Shown one piece after another: positions 18,801-24,780 of a stretch of 24,780 bases of DNA. The stretch's first letter is position 1. Each line of letters begins with the position of its first letter. The DNA is from Branchiostoma floridae (lineage: Eukaryota > Chordata > Leptocardii > Amphioxiformes > Branchiostomatidae). The notes under the pieces were generated by a model, which was given only the letters and a program-made list of their open reading frames with translations, had not been told where the DNA came from and did not search any database. The stretch covers positions 29,278,509 through 29,303,288 of the forward strand of contig NC_049979.1 in assembly GCF_000003815.2 (NCBI RefSeq), read 5' to 3'. The position numbers and the translations under genes were made by a program.

Positions 18801-19662
18801 GATTCACATAGTCTATATACGTCAGGTTTCATTTGAGGTTCGCAGCTTTTTAGCACATTTTATGCTTTCACCCGAAGAAAAGTCGGCAAGGCAACGACAC
18901 GTGCATTCAATGACAAAATATATCTCATGAAAAGCTAACTATAACCAAGGTAAAATCTCAGTAATAGTCAACCAAGTGCTATAGTATACTTTTCAAAACA
19001 ATTACTGAGATCTTACCTATGGTCATAGTAACTCTTCATCTGTAATTTGTTGGGCTTTACCAATATTCGGACTATAATCGAAAGTGTTAAAGTTAAAGTT
19101 GCCCCTTCATCTGTGCAGATGCATAGGGACGTGGCGCCCATCTCCATTTCTGTAGCCCTTGGGCCACACATTTGTGCAAGCCACTACAGCAGGCCGCTGG
19201 TAGTGATGTGTGTTTAACTTCCATACTGTTCCTCATTAGTGCTGAGTGCTAAGCAGAGAAAGCAGCATGTACCATTTTTCACGTCTTTGATATGACTCGG
19301 TCGGGGATCGAACTCACGACCTAGTGAAGGAAAGGCGAACACTCGACCCACTCGGTCATTGCAATCGGAAGAGTCTTTTTTTCTGCAGTATAAATAGCAA
19401 CCTCCTATTGTGACTTGTGTTTAACACAGTCCCCCCTTTTTTTCAATTCCAAAGGAATCCCAATGACTCGACTGGAGCAGCACGGACACGTGACACCGTG
19501 AACTGGCCACGTCACTCCACGTCATCACAGGAGTACCTCAAGTTAGACGTGACGTCATCTGCTGACGTCAAGATTCGAGAGACCCGGATGAAGTTTTGGA
19601 ACGAGGAGATTCCGAGATTGTTGGGAAAGAAAGTTCGAATCACTGGTTCAGACGAGCTCTGA
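9812..19662 (+). CDS. Carboxylesterase (type-B / cholinesterase family), full-length 10-exon gene, predicted ER-resident
   Basis: Join 9812-9896, 11646-11787, 12145-12370, 13262-13441, 14517-14791, 15476-15578, 16660-16842, 17318-17474, 18130-18355, 19455-19662. This gives 1785 nt and 594 residues, near the usual family length. All introns are GT-AG and all phases agree. The protein should be a serine hydrolase of carboxyl esters with the alpha/beta-hydrolase fold. Seen in order: signal peptide (1-28), FKGIPYAAPP, first Cys pair C99/C134 with SEDCLFLNVYTP, oxyanion HGGG (157-160), GGDPNRVTIFGES with nucleophile S238, second Cys pair C289/C300, acid E358 in GTNNYEFG, H479 in ADHADDLYYLFG, YWVNFAANG, FWNEEIPRLLGKK and C-terminal SDEL. 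Sequons lie at N322, N503 and N529. The elbow reads GESGGGW rather than the common GESAGG. SDEL resembles KDEL-type retrieval signals; vertebrate carboxylesterases often end HxEL. Substrate unknown. Confidence 0.95.
9928..10060 (+). mobile_element. Degraded tRNA-derived SINE fragment
   Basis: Contains a perfect B box, GGTTCGATTCC, at 9945-9955. A body follows that parallels the SINE at 5771 (CCTTAGAAAGGTATTTTATA versus CCTTGGGAAAGGCACTTTACA, and CGAGACTTCCCTCATTTCA versus CGACTTTCCTCACTTTACT). The A-box side is missing. Confidence 0.65.
10248..10445. mobile_element. Foldback MITE, family A copy 1
   Basis: The left arm (ATTTCTAAACCGGAGCC, from about 10262) is inverted relative to the right arm (CCGTTTGGAAATGTGACG, to about 10441). 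The block 10303-10445 aligns end to end with 13095-13237, both 143 bp, sharing ATAGAAATG, TACGTAGAA and ATACACAAATAAT, plus GTAGTTTG and TGTGACGTAGGCC. Confidence 0.7.
10781..10980. repeat. Dispersed repeat, family B copy 1
   Basis: Aligns with 15073-15252. Shared words include TCTATTTGTCGCCGGG, GAGTTTTAAAA-like and GCCGGGCCCAAATATAG-like blocks, GTGAAAAAAA, and GGGCCGTTTTC / GAGCCCCGTTTTC. GC-rich palindromic words (CGGGCCCCGGG, CCGGGGCCCGG) suggest a foldback element. No coding sequence. Confidence 0.7.
11052..11081. repeat. 30-bp micro-hairpin with flanking direct repeats
   Basis: AAGGACGTTATA (11052-11063) and TATAACGTCCTT (11070-11081) form perfect 12-bp arms around TGAGAC. GTTAGCG occurs directly on both sides (11044-11050 and 11083-11089). 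A near-identical hairpin lies at 18376-18407. Confidence 0.85.
11130..11273. mobile_element. Short foldback MITE, CTCCAAGCAGAGG ends
   Basis: TACCCTCCAAGCAGAGGTT at the left end is inverted as AACCTCTGCTTGGAGAGTA at 11255-11273 (one mismatch). Single copies of the end word occur at about 9588 and 14978, so the family is dispersed here. Confidence 0.7.
11387..11578. mobile_element. 192-bp inverted-repeat element
   Basis: The arms match perfectly over 24 bp: ATACGAAGGACCATTGG plus TACAAAA at the left, and its reverse complement ending CCTTCGTAT at 11578. GAGA flanks both ends, a possible 4-bp target-site duplication. Inside is a two-unit tandem (TGTGCTCAGCGAAGGG at about 11435 and 11456), partly mirrored by CGCTCCTCACACACAGC. 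Confidence 0.75.
11646..11787 (+). CDS. Carboxylesterase exon 2
   Basis: The acceptor CTACCTGTTCCAG ends at 11645. It encodes the N-terminal strand region (DAVVVSTNYGDVKG), then FKGIPYAAPPVGELR, the family's standard FxGIPYAxPPxGxLR block. It ends CTCAG in phase 2, with donor GTACTA. Confidence 0.95.
11788..12144 (+). other. Carboxylesterase intron 2
   Basis: The intron is 357 bp and AT-rich, with ATATATGTATATATAA-type simple sequence. I see no repeat element or alternative exon. Confidence 0.7.
12145..12370 (+). CDS. Carboxylesterase exon 3
   Basis: The acceptor CCCTCCGGCAG ends at 12144. The exon completes Arg76, then encodes WRPPQDPSGWSGVRDAT, C99 and SEDCLFLNVYTP with C134. The two cysteines are the conserved first disulfide. 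The donor is CCT|GTAAGT, phase 0. Confidence 0.95.
12407..12520. repeat. Dispersed repeat, family C copy 1
   Basis: Shares CCGAAAATAACTTCATCAG with 17872 onward, and CATCTTCCTGAGAGCCTCTAACTGGAGTTCT-type words with 17610-17643. No coding content. Confidence 0.6.
12640..12805. mobile_element. Foldback MITE related to family A ends
   Basis: The left arm ACCACATTTCCAAGCCGGGA (from 12653) is inverted relative to TCCCCGGTTTGGAAATGTGA (to 12793). These end words match the right end of the family A copies at 10445 and 13237, but the interior differs. Confidence 0.7.
13053..13237. mobile_element. Foldback MITE, family A copy 2, adjacent to exon 4
   Basis: The left arm GTCACGTCACATTTCGG pairs with the right arm CCGGTTTGGAAATGTGACGT. 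The 13095-13237 block matches 10303-10445 in length (143 bp) and sequence. The right end is only 24 bases before exon 4, so the branch point of intron 3 probably lies in the element. Confidence 0.75.
13262..13441 (+). CDS. Carboxylesterase exon 4 (oxyanion hole)
   Basis: The acceptor GTGTACTCCAG ends at 13261. It encodes VMVWIHGGGLSFGSG with the HGGG oxyanion loop (residues 157-160), then VVMVTINYRLGNMGFL and GNFGILDM. It is exactly 60 codons, phase 0 to 0. The donor is GTTAGT. Confidence 0.97.
13859..14283. mobile_element. Non-autonomous hAT-type MITE with 8-bp target duplication
   Basis: The terminal inverted repeats are perfect over 18 bp: TAGTGGTGCGTACCTAAA at 13859-13876 and its reverse complement at 14266-14283. 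ATTAACCA is duplicated exactly at 13851-13858 and 14284-14291. An 8-bp duplication with TAG-type ends is the hAT signature. The subterminal regions are also inverted, with TTCAGGTCCGG and AAGTCCGGAC-type words. No transposase. It lies in intron 4. Confidence 0.92.
14517..14791 (+). CDS. Carboxylesterase exon 5 (nucleophile elbow)
   Basis: The acceptor CTATATGACAG ends at 14516. The exon encodes MKALQWVQANIRNFGGDP and VTIFGES with nucleophile Ser238 (codon 14595-14597), followed by GGGW. The rest covers ISQSG and the C289...C300LR loop. The exon ends GG in phase 2, with donor GTACGT at 14792. The GESGGGW elbow departs from GESAGG. Confidence 0.96.
15073..15252. repeat. Dispersed repeat, family B copy 2
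   Basis: Second copy of the block at 10781-10980, in the same orientation, inside intron 5. It matches at TCTATTTGTCGCCGGG, GCCGGGCCCAAATATAG and GTGAAAAAAA. Confidence 0.7.
15476..15578 (+). CDS. Carboxylesterase exon 6
   Basis: The acceptor GTTTTATGCACAG ends at 15475. One base completes Gly303, then KPGQDVAAAMNEDFALMW, NIS (sequon N322), and VVGGEFLPQSPW, the family's VxDGxFLPxxP block. The catalytic-domain Asp often seen there is Gly here. The donor is GTATGA, phase 0. Confidence 0.93.
15579..16659 (+). other. Carboxylesterase intron 6
   Basis: The intron is 1081 bp. It contains copy 2 of the 4050-type repeat at 15985-16080, and otherwise AT-rich sequence without recognised structure. 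Confidence 0.6.
15985..16080. repeat. Dispersed repeat fragment (copy 2)
   Basis: Matches 4050-4165, same orientation: TTAGACATCCAAGTAGAC, GCTGGATAAGAAACA, CTTCCGGACGTTTCGAGT. Confidence 0.6.
16660..16842 (+). CDS. Carboxylesterase exon 7 (catalytic Glu)
   Basis: The acceptor TATTTTCCACAG ends at 16659. It encodes YLLGTNNYEFG with catalytic Glu358 (codon 16720-16722), followed by a mostly helical acidic stretch to DQFL. It is exactly 61 codons, phase 0 to 0. The donor is GTAAGA. Confidence 0.95.
16843..17317 (+). other. Carboxylesterase intron 7
   Basis: The intron is 475 bp. No repeat boundary, hairpin or alternative exon was recognised. Confidence 0.6.
17318..17474 (+). CDS. Carboxylesterase exon 8
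   Basis: The acceptor CTTGTCTATACCATAG ends at 17317. It encodes NADVNTIVQPVIDQYLD, then a DMWFTAPTVLMAQAAA helix corresponding to the D..F..P....A block of the family. It ends in phase 1, with donor GTACTG. Confidence 0.94.
17540..17645. repeat. Dispersed repeat, family C copy 2
   Basis: TATAGGAGAATTCTTTTTCAC, then TTTCGGTGTCTCTCAGACAC and CTTCTGACTGGAGTTCT; parallels 12407-12520. Confidence 0.55.
17905..17946. repeat. 42-bp perfect palindrome
   Basis: GGATATATGAGAATTCTTGTG is followed at once by its exact reverse complement, with no spacer. GGTATGTGTCTTCC occurs directly on both sides (about 17859 and 17947), and TATAGGAGAATTC occurs at 17542. It lies in intron 8. It may be a templated inverted duplication, a tiny insertion, or an assembly artefact. 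Confidence 0.95.
18130..18355 (+). CDS. Carboxylesterase exon 9 (catalytic His)
   Basis: The acceptor CACACACAG ends at 18129. The exon encodes VGVYQYEF, IQADHADDLYYLFG with catalytic His479 (codon 18213-18215), a YNFT sequon (N503), ELSLDMMAYWVNFAANG. It ends GG in phase 2 before GTAGGT. GC content is higher than in the flanking introns. A second long frame (17921-18376) overlaps it and is a shadow. Confidence 0.96.
18376..18407. repeat. 32-bp micro-hairpin
   Basis: The perfect arms AGGACGTTATATA (18376-18388) and TATATAACGTCCT (18395-18407) flank ACGTCT. Same core as the hairpin at 11052-11081. It begins 20 bases after the exon 9 donor. Confidence 0.85.
18514..18661. mobile_element. Foldback MITE, family D copy 1
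   Basis: The left arm TATCCGTTGTTTTTAAATCA, then AATCAAGTCG and CGGTTTC, mirrors the right arm GAAACCATCC, then ACTTGATATC, TTTTTAAAAGAACGGATA. It is 148 bp, in intron 9. A related copy lies at 19938-20034. Confidence 0.7.
18938..19029. mobile_element. 92-bp foldback element
   Basis: ACTATAACC and GGTAAAATCTCAGTAAT at the left mirror ATTACTGAGATCTTACC and GGTCATAGT at the right, with few mismatches. Confidence 0.75.
19084..19372 (-). mobile_element. tRNA-derived SINE, minus strand
   Basis: Read on the minus strand it starts near 19372 with an A-box-like TGACCGAGTGG and a B box GAGTTCGATCCCC (complement of 19302-19314). It then runs through a non-tRNA body to a (CTTTAA)n tail, seen on the + strand as GTTAAAGTTAAAG at 19085-19098. 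Its body differs from the 5771 SINE, so it is a second family. It ends about 80 bases before exon 10. Confidence 0.75.
19455..19662 (+). CDS. Carboxylesterase exon 10 (C-terminus)
   Basis: The acceptor CAATTCCAAAG ends at 19454. It completes Gly526, then NPNDS (sequon N529), VNWPRH, EYLKLDV, MKFWNEEIPRLLGKK and a C-terminal GSDEL before TGA at 19660-19662. WP, YL.L and FW.E.IP are the standard family end blocks. SDEL fits a luminal ER-retrieval signal. Confidence 0.95.
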
Positions 19663-19803
19663 ATTTTCTGCTTTGTACATGTACTTTATTATTCCAATCT
19701 ATGTACGTACACAGATTTGAATAGCGTAAATTCAATCCTTGATACATATCTAGCCGTAAAATTGTAGTATTTTCTATCCTAATAGACAGCCATCGAAATA
19801 CAA

Positions 19804-20120
19804 ATTAAATAGCTACAAAACTGTGACAAACACGAGAACTGTCAACAAATTGTGCCGCTTGGCCTCACATTTCGTAGTTAACGGTAGTTCACCTTTATCC
19901 ACATAGTAACCTATTTCCGATGTTTCGTAGAAATGAGGTGTTTATGGATATCTAGTCGACGGACGTTGGTTTCAAATATTTTCATAGCATTCCAGTCTAA
20001 AACAACCGTCTGTTGACTTGATATCCCTAAATACTCTGATGTTATAATTTATGTACAACGAATAAAGGTTACCCCACAGATAAAGCATCGAACCTATGAT
20101 TTGTGCATATTCTCAATAAA
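19804..20120 (+). terminator. Candidate polyadenylation signals for the carboxylesterase
   Basis: ATTAAA at 19804-19809, AATAAA at 20061-20066 and AATAAA at 20115-20120 are the hexamers downstream of the stop. Use of either AATAAA would place the foldback at 19938-20034 inside the 3' UTR. Confidence 0.45.
19938..20034. mobile_element. Foldback MITE, family D copy 2
   Basis: GTGTTTATGGATATC, then AGTCGACGGACG at the left mirror CGTCTGTTGACT, then GATATCCCTAAATAC at the right. The shared AAGTC/GATATC arm words link it to 18514-18661. Confidence 0.65.
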
Positions 20121-20204
20121 TATGTATTCGAGTCAGTTTCCATTGCGCCTTGTTGGTATTCGTGCGTATTCACCAAAACAGGTCATAAGGCCTAGTCCAT
20201 GATC

Positions 20205-20345
20205 TGCAGTAAGGTCCCCTTTCCACTTGACGGCGCTCTCACCGCGTCCTCGATGCGATGGAAAATTGGCCAGAGCGCGGTGAGAGCGCCGCGACGCCAG
20301 AAAAACTGCTCTATAGCTAGTGGAATCTCTCCGGCGACTCCATCC
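20205..20345. repeat. GC-rich foldback element
   Basis: CGGCGCTCTCACCGCG (20231-20246) is perfectly inverted at 20276-20291, and a third GCGCTCTCAGCGCG lies at about 20349. Outer words TTTCCACTTG and CTAGTGGAAT may be the element ends. Base composition contrasts sharply with the AT-rich flanks. Confidence 0.6.
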
Positions 20346-20639
20346 AGCGCGCTCTCAGCGCGACAAAAACTCAAAGACCTCAAAGTCAGCATCTTTTTAT
20401 GAGCTACCAAAGGTACGCGCTAAGGGTACGTTAGCGGTTAGTTAGGGTGAACCTATATCTGAGAATATATCTCGGCAACAAAGTACAATCTTTTAATGCG
20501 GTTTGCGGATTACAATAAGGTACCAAGGGACCTTTCAGAGGGTATACCAAGTCCGACCCGCAGGAAGACCGTTTAAGATTGCGGAATCTCCACCGTATGT
20601 ACGCGCGTATGGGCTAGTTAGCGGTTAATTCATTTACAA

Positions 20640-20930
20640 CTATGTTATTATGATATTTTCTCATTAAATATTCGAAGGCGGCCATTTGCATAATTGATAT
20701 CAATCTATGTCCCTCCTCTTATAGTTAAATATCCCCCTAAAATCCTATTGTGGAATGCAAATTTAACAGTATCAATTATCAATTATCAAGTATCAATTAT
20801 GAAAATTAACAATTATTTGCATAATTTGCATCTATCTATATAATTCATTACTGAAGCTACCTATAAACTAAAAATGACGACGATCTGTCAACCCTTTCTT
20901 CAAGTTATTCTCAAATCATAAAGAGACACT
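20640..20930. repeat. Second copy of the octamer-bearing repeat
   Basis: Shares ATTTGCATAATTGATAT, TGGAATGCA, ATGACGACGATCTGTCAAC and CAAGTTATTCTC with the 7118-7570 module. It includes a short (TATCAATTA)n tract near 20768-20800. Confidence 0.6.
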
Positions 20931-21049
20931 AGTATTGGTCTTTGAAATTCGAAGCTCCAGCTGGAAGAGCTTGCTTGGCTATTCACAGCGCTACACCTGT
21001 CCCCGCGCGCCACAGACAGGTGGTCAATTAACTCAATTTTGGAGGATAA

Positions 21050-21106
21050 CCAATCAGAGGCGTTATGCAAAAGAACACGCATGCTAATGAGGCAGGGGTA
21101 TAAAAA
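21050..21106 (+). promoter_or_regulatory. CCAAT + octamer-like + TATA cluster
   Basis: AACCAATCAG (CCAAT at 21050-21054), ATGCAAAA (21065-21072) and TATAAAAAGGGG (21099-21110) have spacing normal for a Pol II promoter. A 22-codon frame starts at ATG 21204 and runs into a possible donor (TGCAG|GTAACA at 21269), but no confident gene follows. It could be a promoter for a gene beyond the window, or a promoter inside a repeat. Confidence 0.4.
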
Positions 21107-21259
21107 GGGGAGACATTATCACAAAAGGCACACAGTTTGACTTTGGGGAGGTGGTTGGGAAAACAGGCGAAAAGTGGGGTAAAATAGGGATAGCAGGAAG
21201 GGAATGGGGATGTTAAGATGTGAAGAGGATAGTCATGACTCGAAATACCCTTTTCTGCA

Positions 21260-21530
21260 CACCTGCAGGTAACATTGGAAATTACCTGCACCTGACAAAT
21301 TTTACCTGCACCACTCAGAACTTAGGAATTATTGATTGTACTAAAATCTGTTCATAAAACCATTGCCATTATCTGTTTTATACTTCATGATGATGATGAC
21401 TTCATAGGTAGGTAGTAAAAATCCACAATACACCTACATGATAGTACATGATAAACCAGTACATGGACCAGTGCAGATAGACATCAGAAATACCTACACA
21501 GCTCCAATCTTACCTGCACTAACAGCAAGT
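21260..21530. repeat. Recurring TTACCTGCA words
   Basis: ACCTGCAGGTAA (21261), ATTACCTGCACC (about 21280), TTTACCTGCACC (about 21300) and CTTACCTGCAC (about 21509) recur, probably as part of a dispersed repeat. Confidence 0.45.
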
Positions 21531-21729
21531 GGTATTTTGAGCCCTGGTAGTAGTTTTCCACTTTTCCACTCTTTCTTACGACTCGGGGAAAGTATAATGG
21601 CCTCGCTCTCTGATCAGAGATGGGACTTTTTCCACACTCTTTATCTCACCATCACCTGTTTGGGGCGAGGCCACCGCCCAGAACAGGGCTCCAAATATGT
21701 ACATCATGGCACATCCAGAAAATCCGTTG

Positions 21730-22135
21730 GTACCCGCTAGGCGGCCCATTATTGAACTTGACCTTTCTCTTTGCGACTCCTATACATCTACCAAATATCA
21801 TGCACAACCATCCACAACTTCTGATGTCCACAAACACACATACACAGCCAACTGCAGTACCGTAGGAAATCGCCAGGTGAACTATTTTCGAACTTAATCT
21901 TTGTTCAGACAATCGCCACTTACGTACCAAATATCACTCACAGCCACCCACAGCTTCTTGAGTTACGTCGTTCATAAATAGACCTACATAACCTACTGCA
22001 TTACCATAGGAAATTGCCAGGTGAACCATTTTCAAACTTTTACACAACAGCTATTCACCAACCAAATATCATGAAGATCCATCCACTGCTTCTCACGTTA
22101 TGCTACTGACATACGTACACAACCACACCACAGCC
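21730..22135. repeat. Diverged multi-module repeat related to 7600-7870
   Basis: CCGCTAGGCGGCCCATTATTGAACTTGACC parallels 7745 onward. ACCAAATATCA with CATCCAC then recurs three to four times (about 21790, 21927, 22060) with CTTCTTGAGTTA-like words, as if the module had been amplified. No protein-coding signal. Confidence 0.6.
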
Positions 22136-22194
22136 ACTCCACCATAGCACAACTGAAAACAAGACCTTCCAAGGACTTGTTACATATTGCTTTC

Positions 22195-22335
22195 TCTGCT
22201 CAGCACTAAGCACTTATGAGAAAGACTATGGGAGTTGAACACACACCTCTACCAATGGACTAGCCATTTACTGCATTGGCCTTGTGTGGCCTAAGGGCTA
22301 TAGACATGGGGATAGGCACTGCCCCTTCCCAAGGG
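22195..22335. repeat. tRNA-SINE fragments in opposite orientations
   Basis: The complement of 22230-22240 gives a B box, GTTCAACTCC. The flanking GCACTAAGCAC/GAGAAAG words match the 19084-19372 SINE in the same orientation. The segment 22270-22330 matches its 3' body in the opposite orientation (GGGCTATAG, GGGGATAGGCACTGCCCC). Confidence 0.45.
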
Positions 22336-22339
22336 TTGT

Positions 22340-24320
22340 AGGAAGGACTTTGATGGCTTAAAATAACAACGTAAAAAGGACACATGACCAATACAGACAG
22401 GATACATCTTTATCCAAATTCACCATCCTAACATTGAAACAAACAACTACCTTAGTACACATGTACCTCATTTTGCACATTTAATCCTCCCATACCTTTG
22501 ACAACACTATGGTACAGTATTTACAAGTATGGTCATACACCAATATTTAACTCTGACAAAAGTCTTCATAGATATCATTTGTGACAGGTTCCCTTAAAGA
22601 CTGTCTTCAGGTTGAAATGACTACCTTTACTGAATGCATTAAAAAGTCGTATTTTCTTCTACCACTGACACCAGGGTTTGTATCTTGAACCTTAACAAAT
22701 GCAGTAGTTTTCTTGTTTCTTTGGCAGATGTCAAATTGTATATTACAGTACTGCTATGTCTTAAGCTACACTGATCTTACATCTTGTATCACATTTGGCG
22801 AAGGAAAAAAATGTTGTGTTTCCGTTTACCCGACAGACTTTAGCAAAAAAAACGCTGACCTTGTCGGCTGCTGGCAAGGGACATAGAATTTCTGATCTAA
22901 CATCTGAATGGTGAAATTTAAAACAGACTTTCTCTACTTCACACTATCAACAGATAAAGGCTTTAACCAGTAATCTGTTGATAAGAAAGTCTAGTAAAGT
23001 TGTACTTCTTTGTTCCATTTATATACTTGTGCTTGTACAATGTTTATCAGATTCTGTATCAATTACAGTTACAAATGTATACAAAGTTGAGAACACCAGG
23101 GCCTGAACCATTTCAGTTTGACATTGCTAAATACATTTGTTGGAGAAGGACATCTAACACAAAAATGACGAAAAAAGAGAACTTTACCTCCCCAACCCTA
23201 TTTTTTTCAGAACCGCAGATGGAAGGAAACACAGCATTTTTCCCTAGGCATTATAAATACATGTATAGATCAACGTGAAATGGTTCTGTATACCTACATG
23301 CTCTAATATATGACAGTGTTAAAACTTATTCTTTTAGGAATCTAATGCGTGACTACATTCCTATGTCATGACTCGAAGGTTACCACAATAGACATTAATA
23401 CCAATCTCAACACAACTGACTCGTTATGCACATGTGCAACTTGGTAAAGTTTACATACTCTGCACTGCTCACTCTATACACCAAAAGAAAAGGTGAAAAA
23501 GAAATTAATTATCCTAGCAACCAACATCAAACAAATACATGTACACCAAGTGATACTATTCAGCACAATGTGTAACAAACACAAATAAAATAGTGAGAAA
23601 TACGGTAAAAGTGCTTGTGGAATGTGTTTCCACAATGTTATTCATAAACAACTTAAGATATGTTTCTTAGCATTATACCAACATCTCCTTACCACTTAAC
23701 ACTATGTAGTTCAGGGTTCTCATCAGAATTGTTTTACAGCATAGGGGGCAACTTACTCTTAGCACAGCAAACCCCATGTGGTAAGCAGCAGAGGAGTGAG
23801 TATTGTAGGGGGGTTTGGGGATATCCTCACCCAGAAAACTTTATAATTCATAACCCTCAGAAACAAGTCATATTTCCTGCATTTTGAATTTGAGGGCCAA
23901 ATATTATGAAATAAAGCCAAAATTGTTTTTTTACCTTTGTTTCCACAGAAAAGCCACCTACACTGGTTGAAATATACATTGTAGGGGTTGTATATAAGGG
24001 CCCAAATTACAGCGTAGGGGGTACAAATCACAGCATATACACCCTCTATATATACTCAACTACCCTGGCAAGAACCCTGTAGGTAAACAACAAGTAGACT
24101 TATGGATATATAATGACTCACTTATTTTGTCATGATAACAACATATAAAGAACATCTAATCTCTGCACATGAGGAAGCCCCAAAAGCTTGTCTTTAGTAG
24201 GGCAATATTTACTCCATTAACCGTAATAACACCATATATACAGGTCTGAGTGGTTTTAACCAAACCTTTTATACAATTTCTATAGAGACCACAATTAAAG
24301 CAGCACAAAAAAGATACTGT
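22340..24320. other. Non-coding flank, nothing firmly recognised
   Basis: This is AT-rich sequence with short ORFs only. CAGGGTTCTC at 23712 and GAACCCTG at 24071 are inverted and may bound an old element of about 370 bp. AAATAAAGCC (about 23909) is a lone polyadenylation-like hexamer. Confidence 0.35.
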
Positions 24321-24324
24321 ATTT

Positions 24325-24445
24325 TCTCGATTAAAGTATGTACCTCAATTAACACATGCAACTGTTTTTTGGGGCAAGTTTTAGACATATCTGTGGGTCA
24401 GAAACGTAAAATGGAAAAACTCAAATAAAGTACGCACCCCTTCTC
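24325..24445. repeat. Possible dispersed repeat
   Basis: GATTAAAGTATGTACC (24329) and AATAAAGTACGCACCCC (24425) are two direct imperfect copies. Class unknown. Confidence 0.35.
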
Positions 24446-24715
24446 AATCTTGAAAACATCTTGAATCAGACAAATTCAAGTTTCTGATGTTTTCCTCTCT
24501 TTCCTCCAGGTTACTTTGCATAAATTCCCACTGTCTCTATAAACTTGTGAATTGCCAACGTTAAATTACAAAAATGGCTCAGGAGTAATGTTGTACACAG
24601 AAACAATGTGTATGGTTTTGCATCCTGTGCAAAACTATACACATGAAGTATTGCGCCAACTAAGTCATGCTCTATTTGATGTCCTTTTCTATTTATGCCT
24701 GCAATAACCTATGAT

Positions 24716-24780
24716 AAAGTACTGTAAATGCAGAAATATTCGTCGGTGGATTGATATCCCGCGTCTCTCGAGGTGAGCCA
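24716..24780. repeat. Left part of a dispersed repeat, cut by window edge
   Basis: TACTGTAAATGCAGAAATATTCG followed by a GTGGATT word resembles the start of a widespread invertebrate repeat as I remember it; this is not checked. Confidence 0.4.

Noticed and set aside
21438-21930. Several frames of 66-100 codons on both strands
   Set aside because: The region is a diverged modular repeat; no domain, and frames overlap mutually.
23000-23278. 92-codon + strand frame
   Set aside because: AT-rich, no recognisable motif and no splice or repeat support.

Overview
This is an animal (eukaryotic) genomic window with intron-rich genes. The mix of a C-type lectin gene, a type-B carboxylesterase gene with short introns, tRNA-derived SINEs and many small foldback (MITE-like) elements suggests an invertebrate deuterostome, most probably a lancelet (Branchiostoma). 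The organism call is inference from general character, not from a database match.

Layout. Positions 1-421 hold most of a foldback MITE cut by the left edge. Positions 477-3720 hold the last three coding exons of a C-type lectin gene on the + strand; its 5' exons lie off the window. Positions 3721-9811 are mostly non-coding: a 48-bp tandem duplication, CA and TG microsatellites, a 439-bp tRNA-derived SINE with near-matching target-site duplications, a composite repeat (about 7020-7885) carrying inverted pairs of octamer motifs and CTCF-like words, a 556-bp DNA element with long terminal inverted repeats, and a 36-bp near-palindrome. Positions 9812-19662 hold what looks like a complete 10-exon carboxylesterase/cholinesterase-family gene on the + strand. 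All nine introns are GT-AG with compatible phases, giving 1785 nt and 594 residues. It encodes a signal peptide, an HGGG oxyanion loop, a Ser-Glu-His triad, two Cys pairs and a C-terminal SDEL that looks like an ER-retrieval signal. Its introns are packed with foldback elements, including a hAT-type MITE with perfect 8-bp target-site duplications, a 42-bp perfect palindrome and two related micro-hairpins. Positions 19663-24780 hold the 3' flank with candidate polyadenylation signals, more repeats, and one CCAAT+TATA promoter-like cluster at 21050-21106 with no convincing gene downstream.

The two genes are separate units on the same strand, with no sign that they work together. The lectin is probably a secreted or surface recognition protein with altered calcium/sugar residues. 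The esterase is probably a luminal ER serine hydrolase. I saw no new multi-gene system. The most distinctive content is the small palindromic and foldback elements inside the esterase introns, some close enough to splice acceptors to affect them, and the unusual residues of the two proteins.
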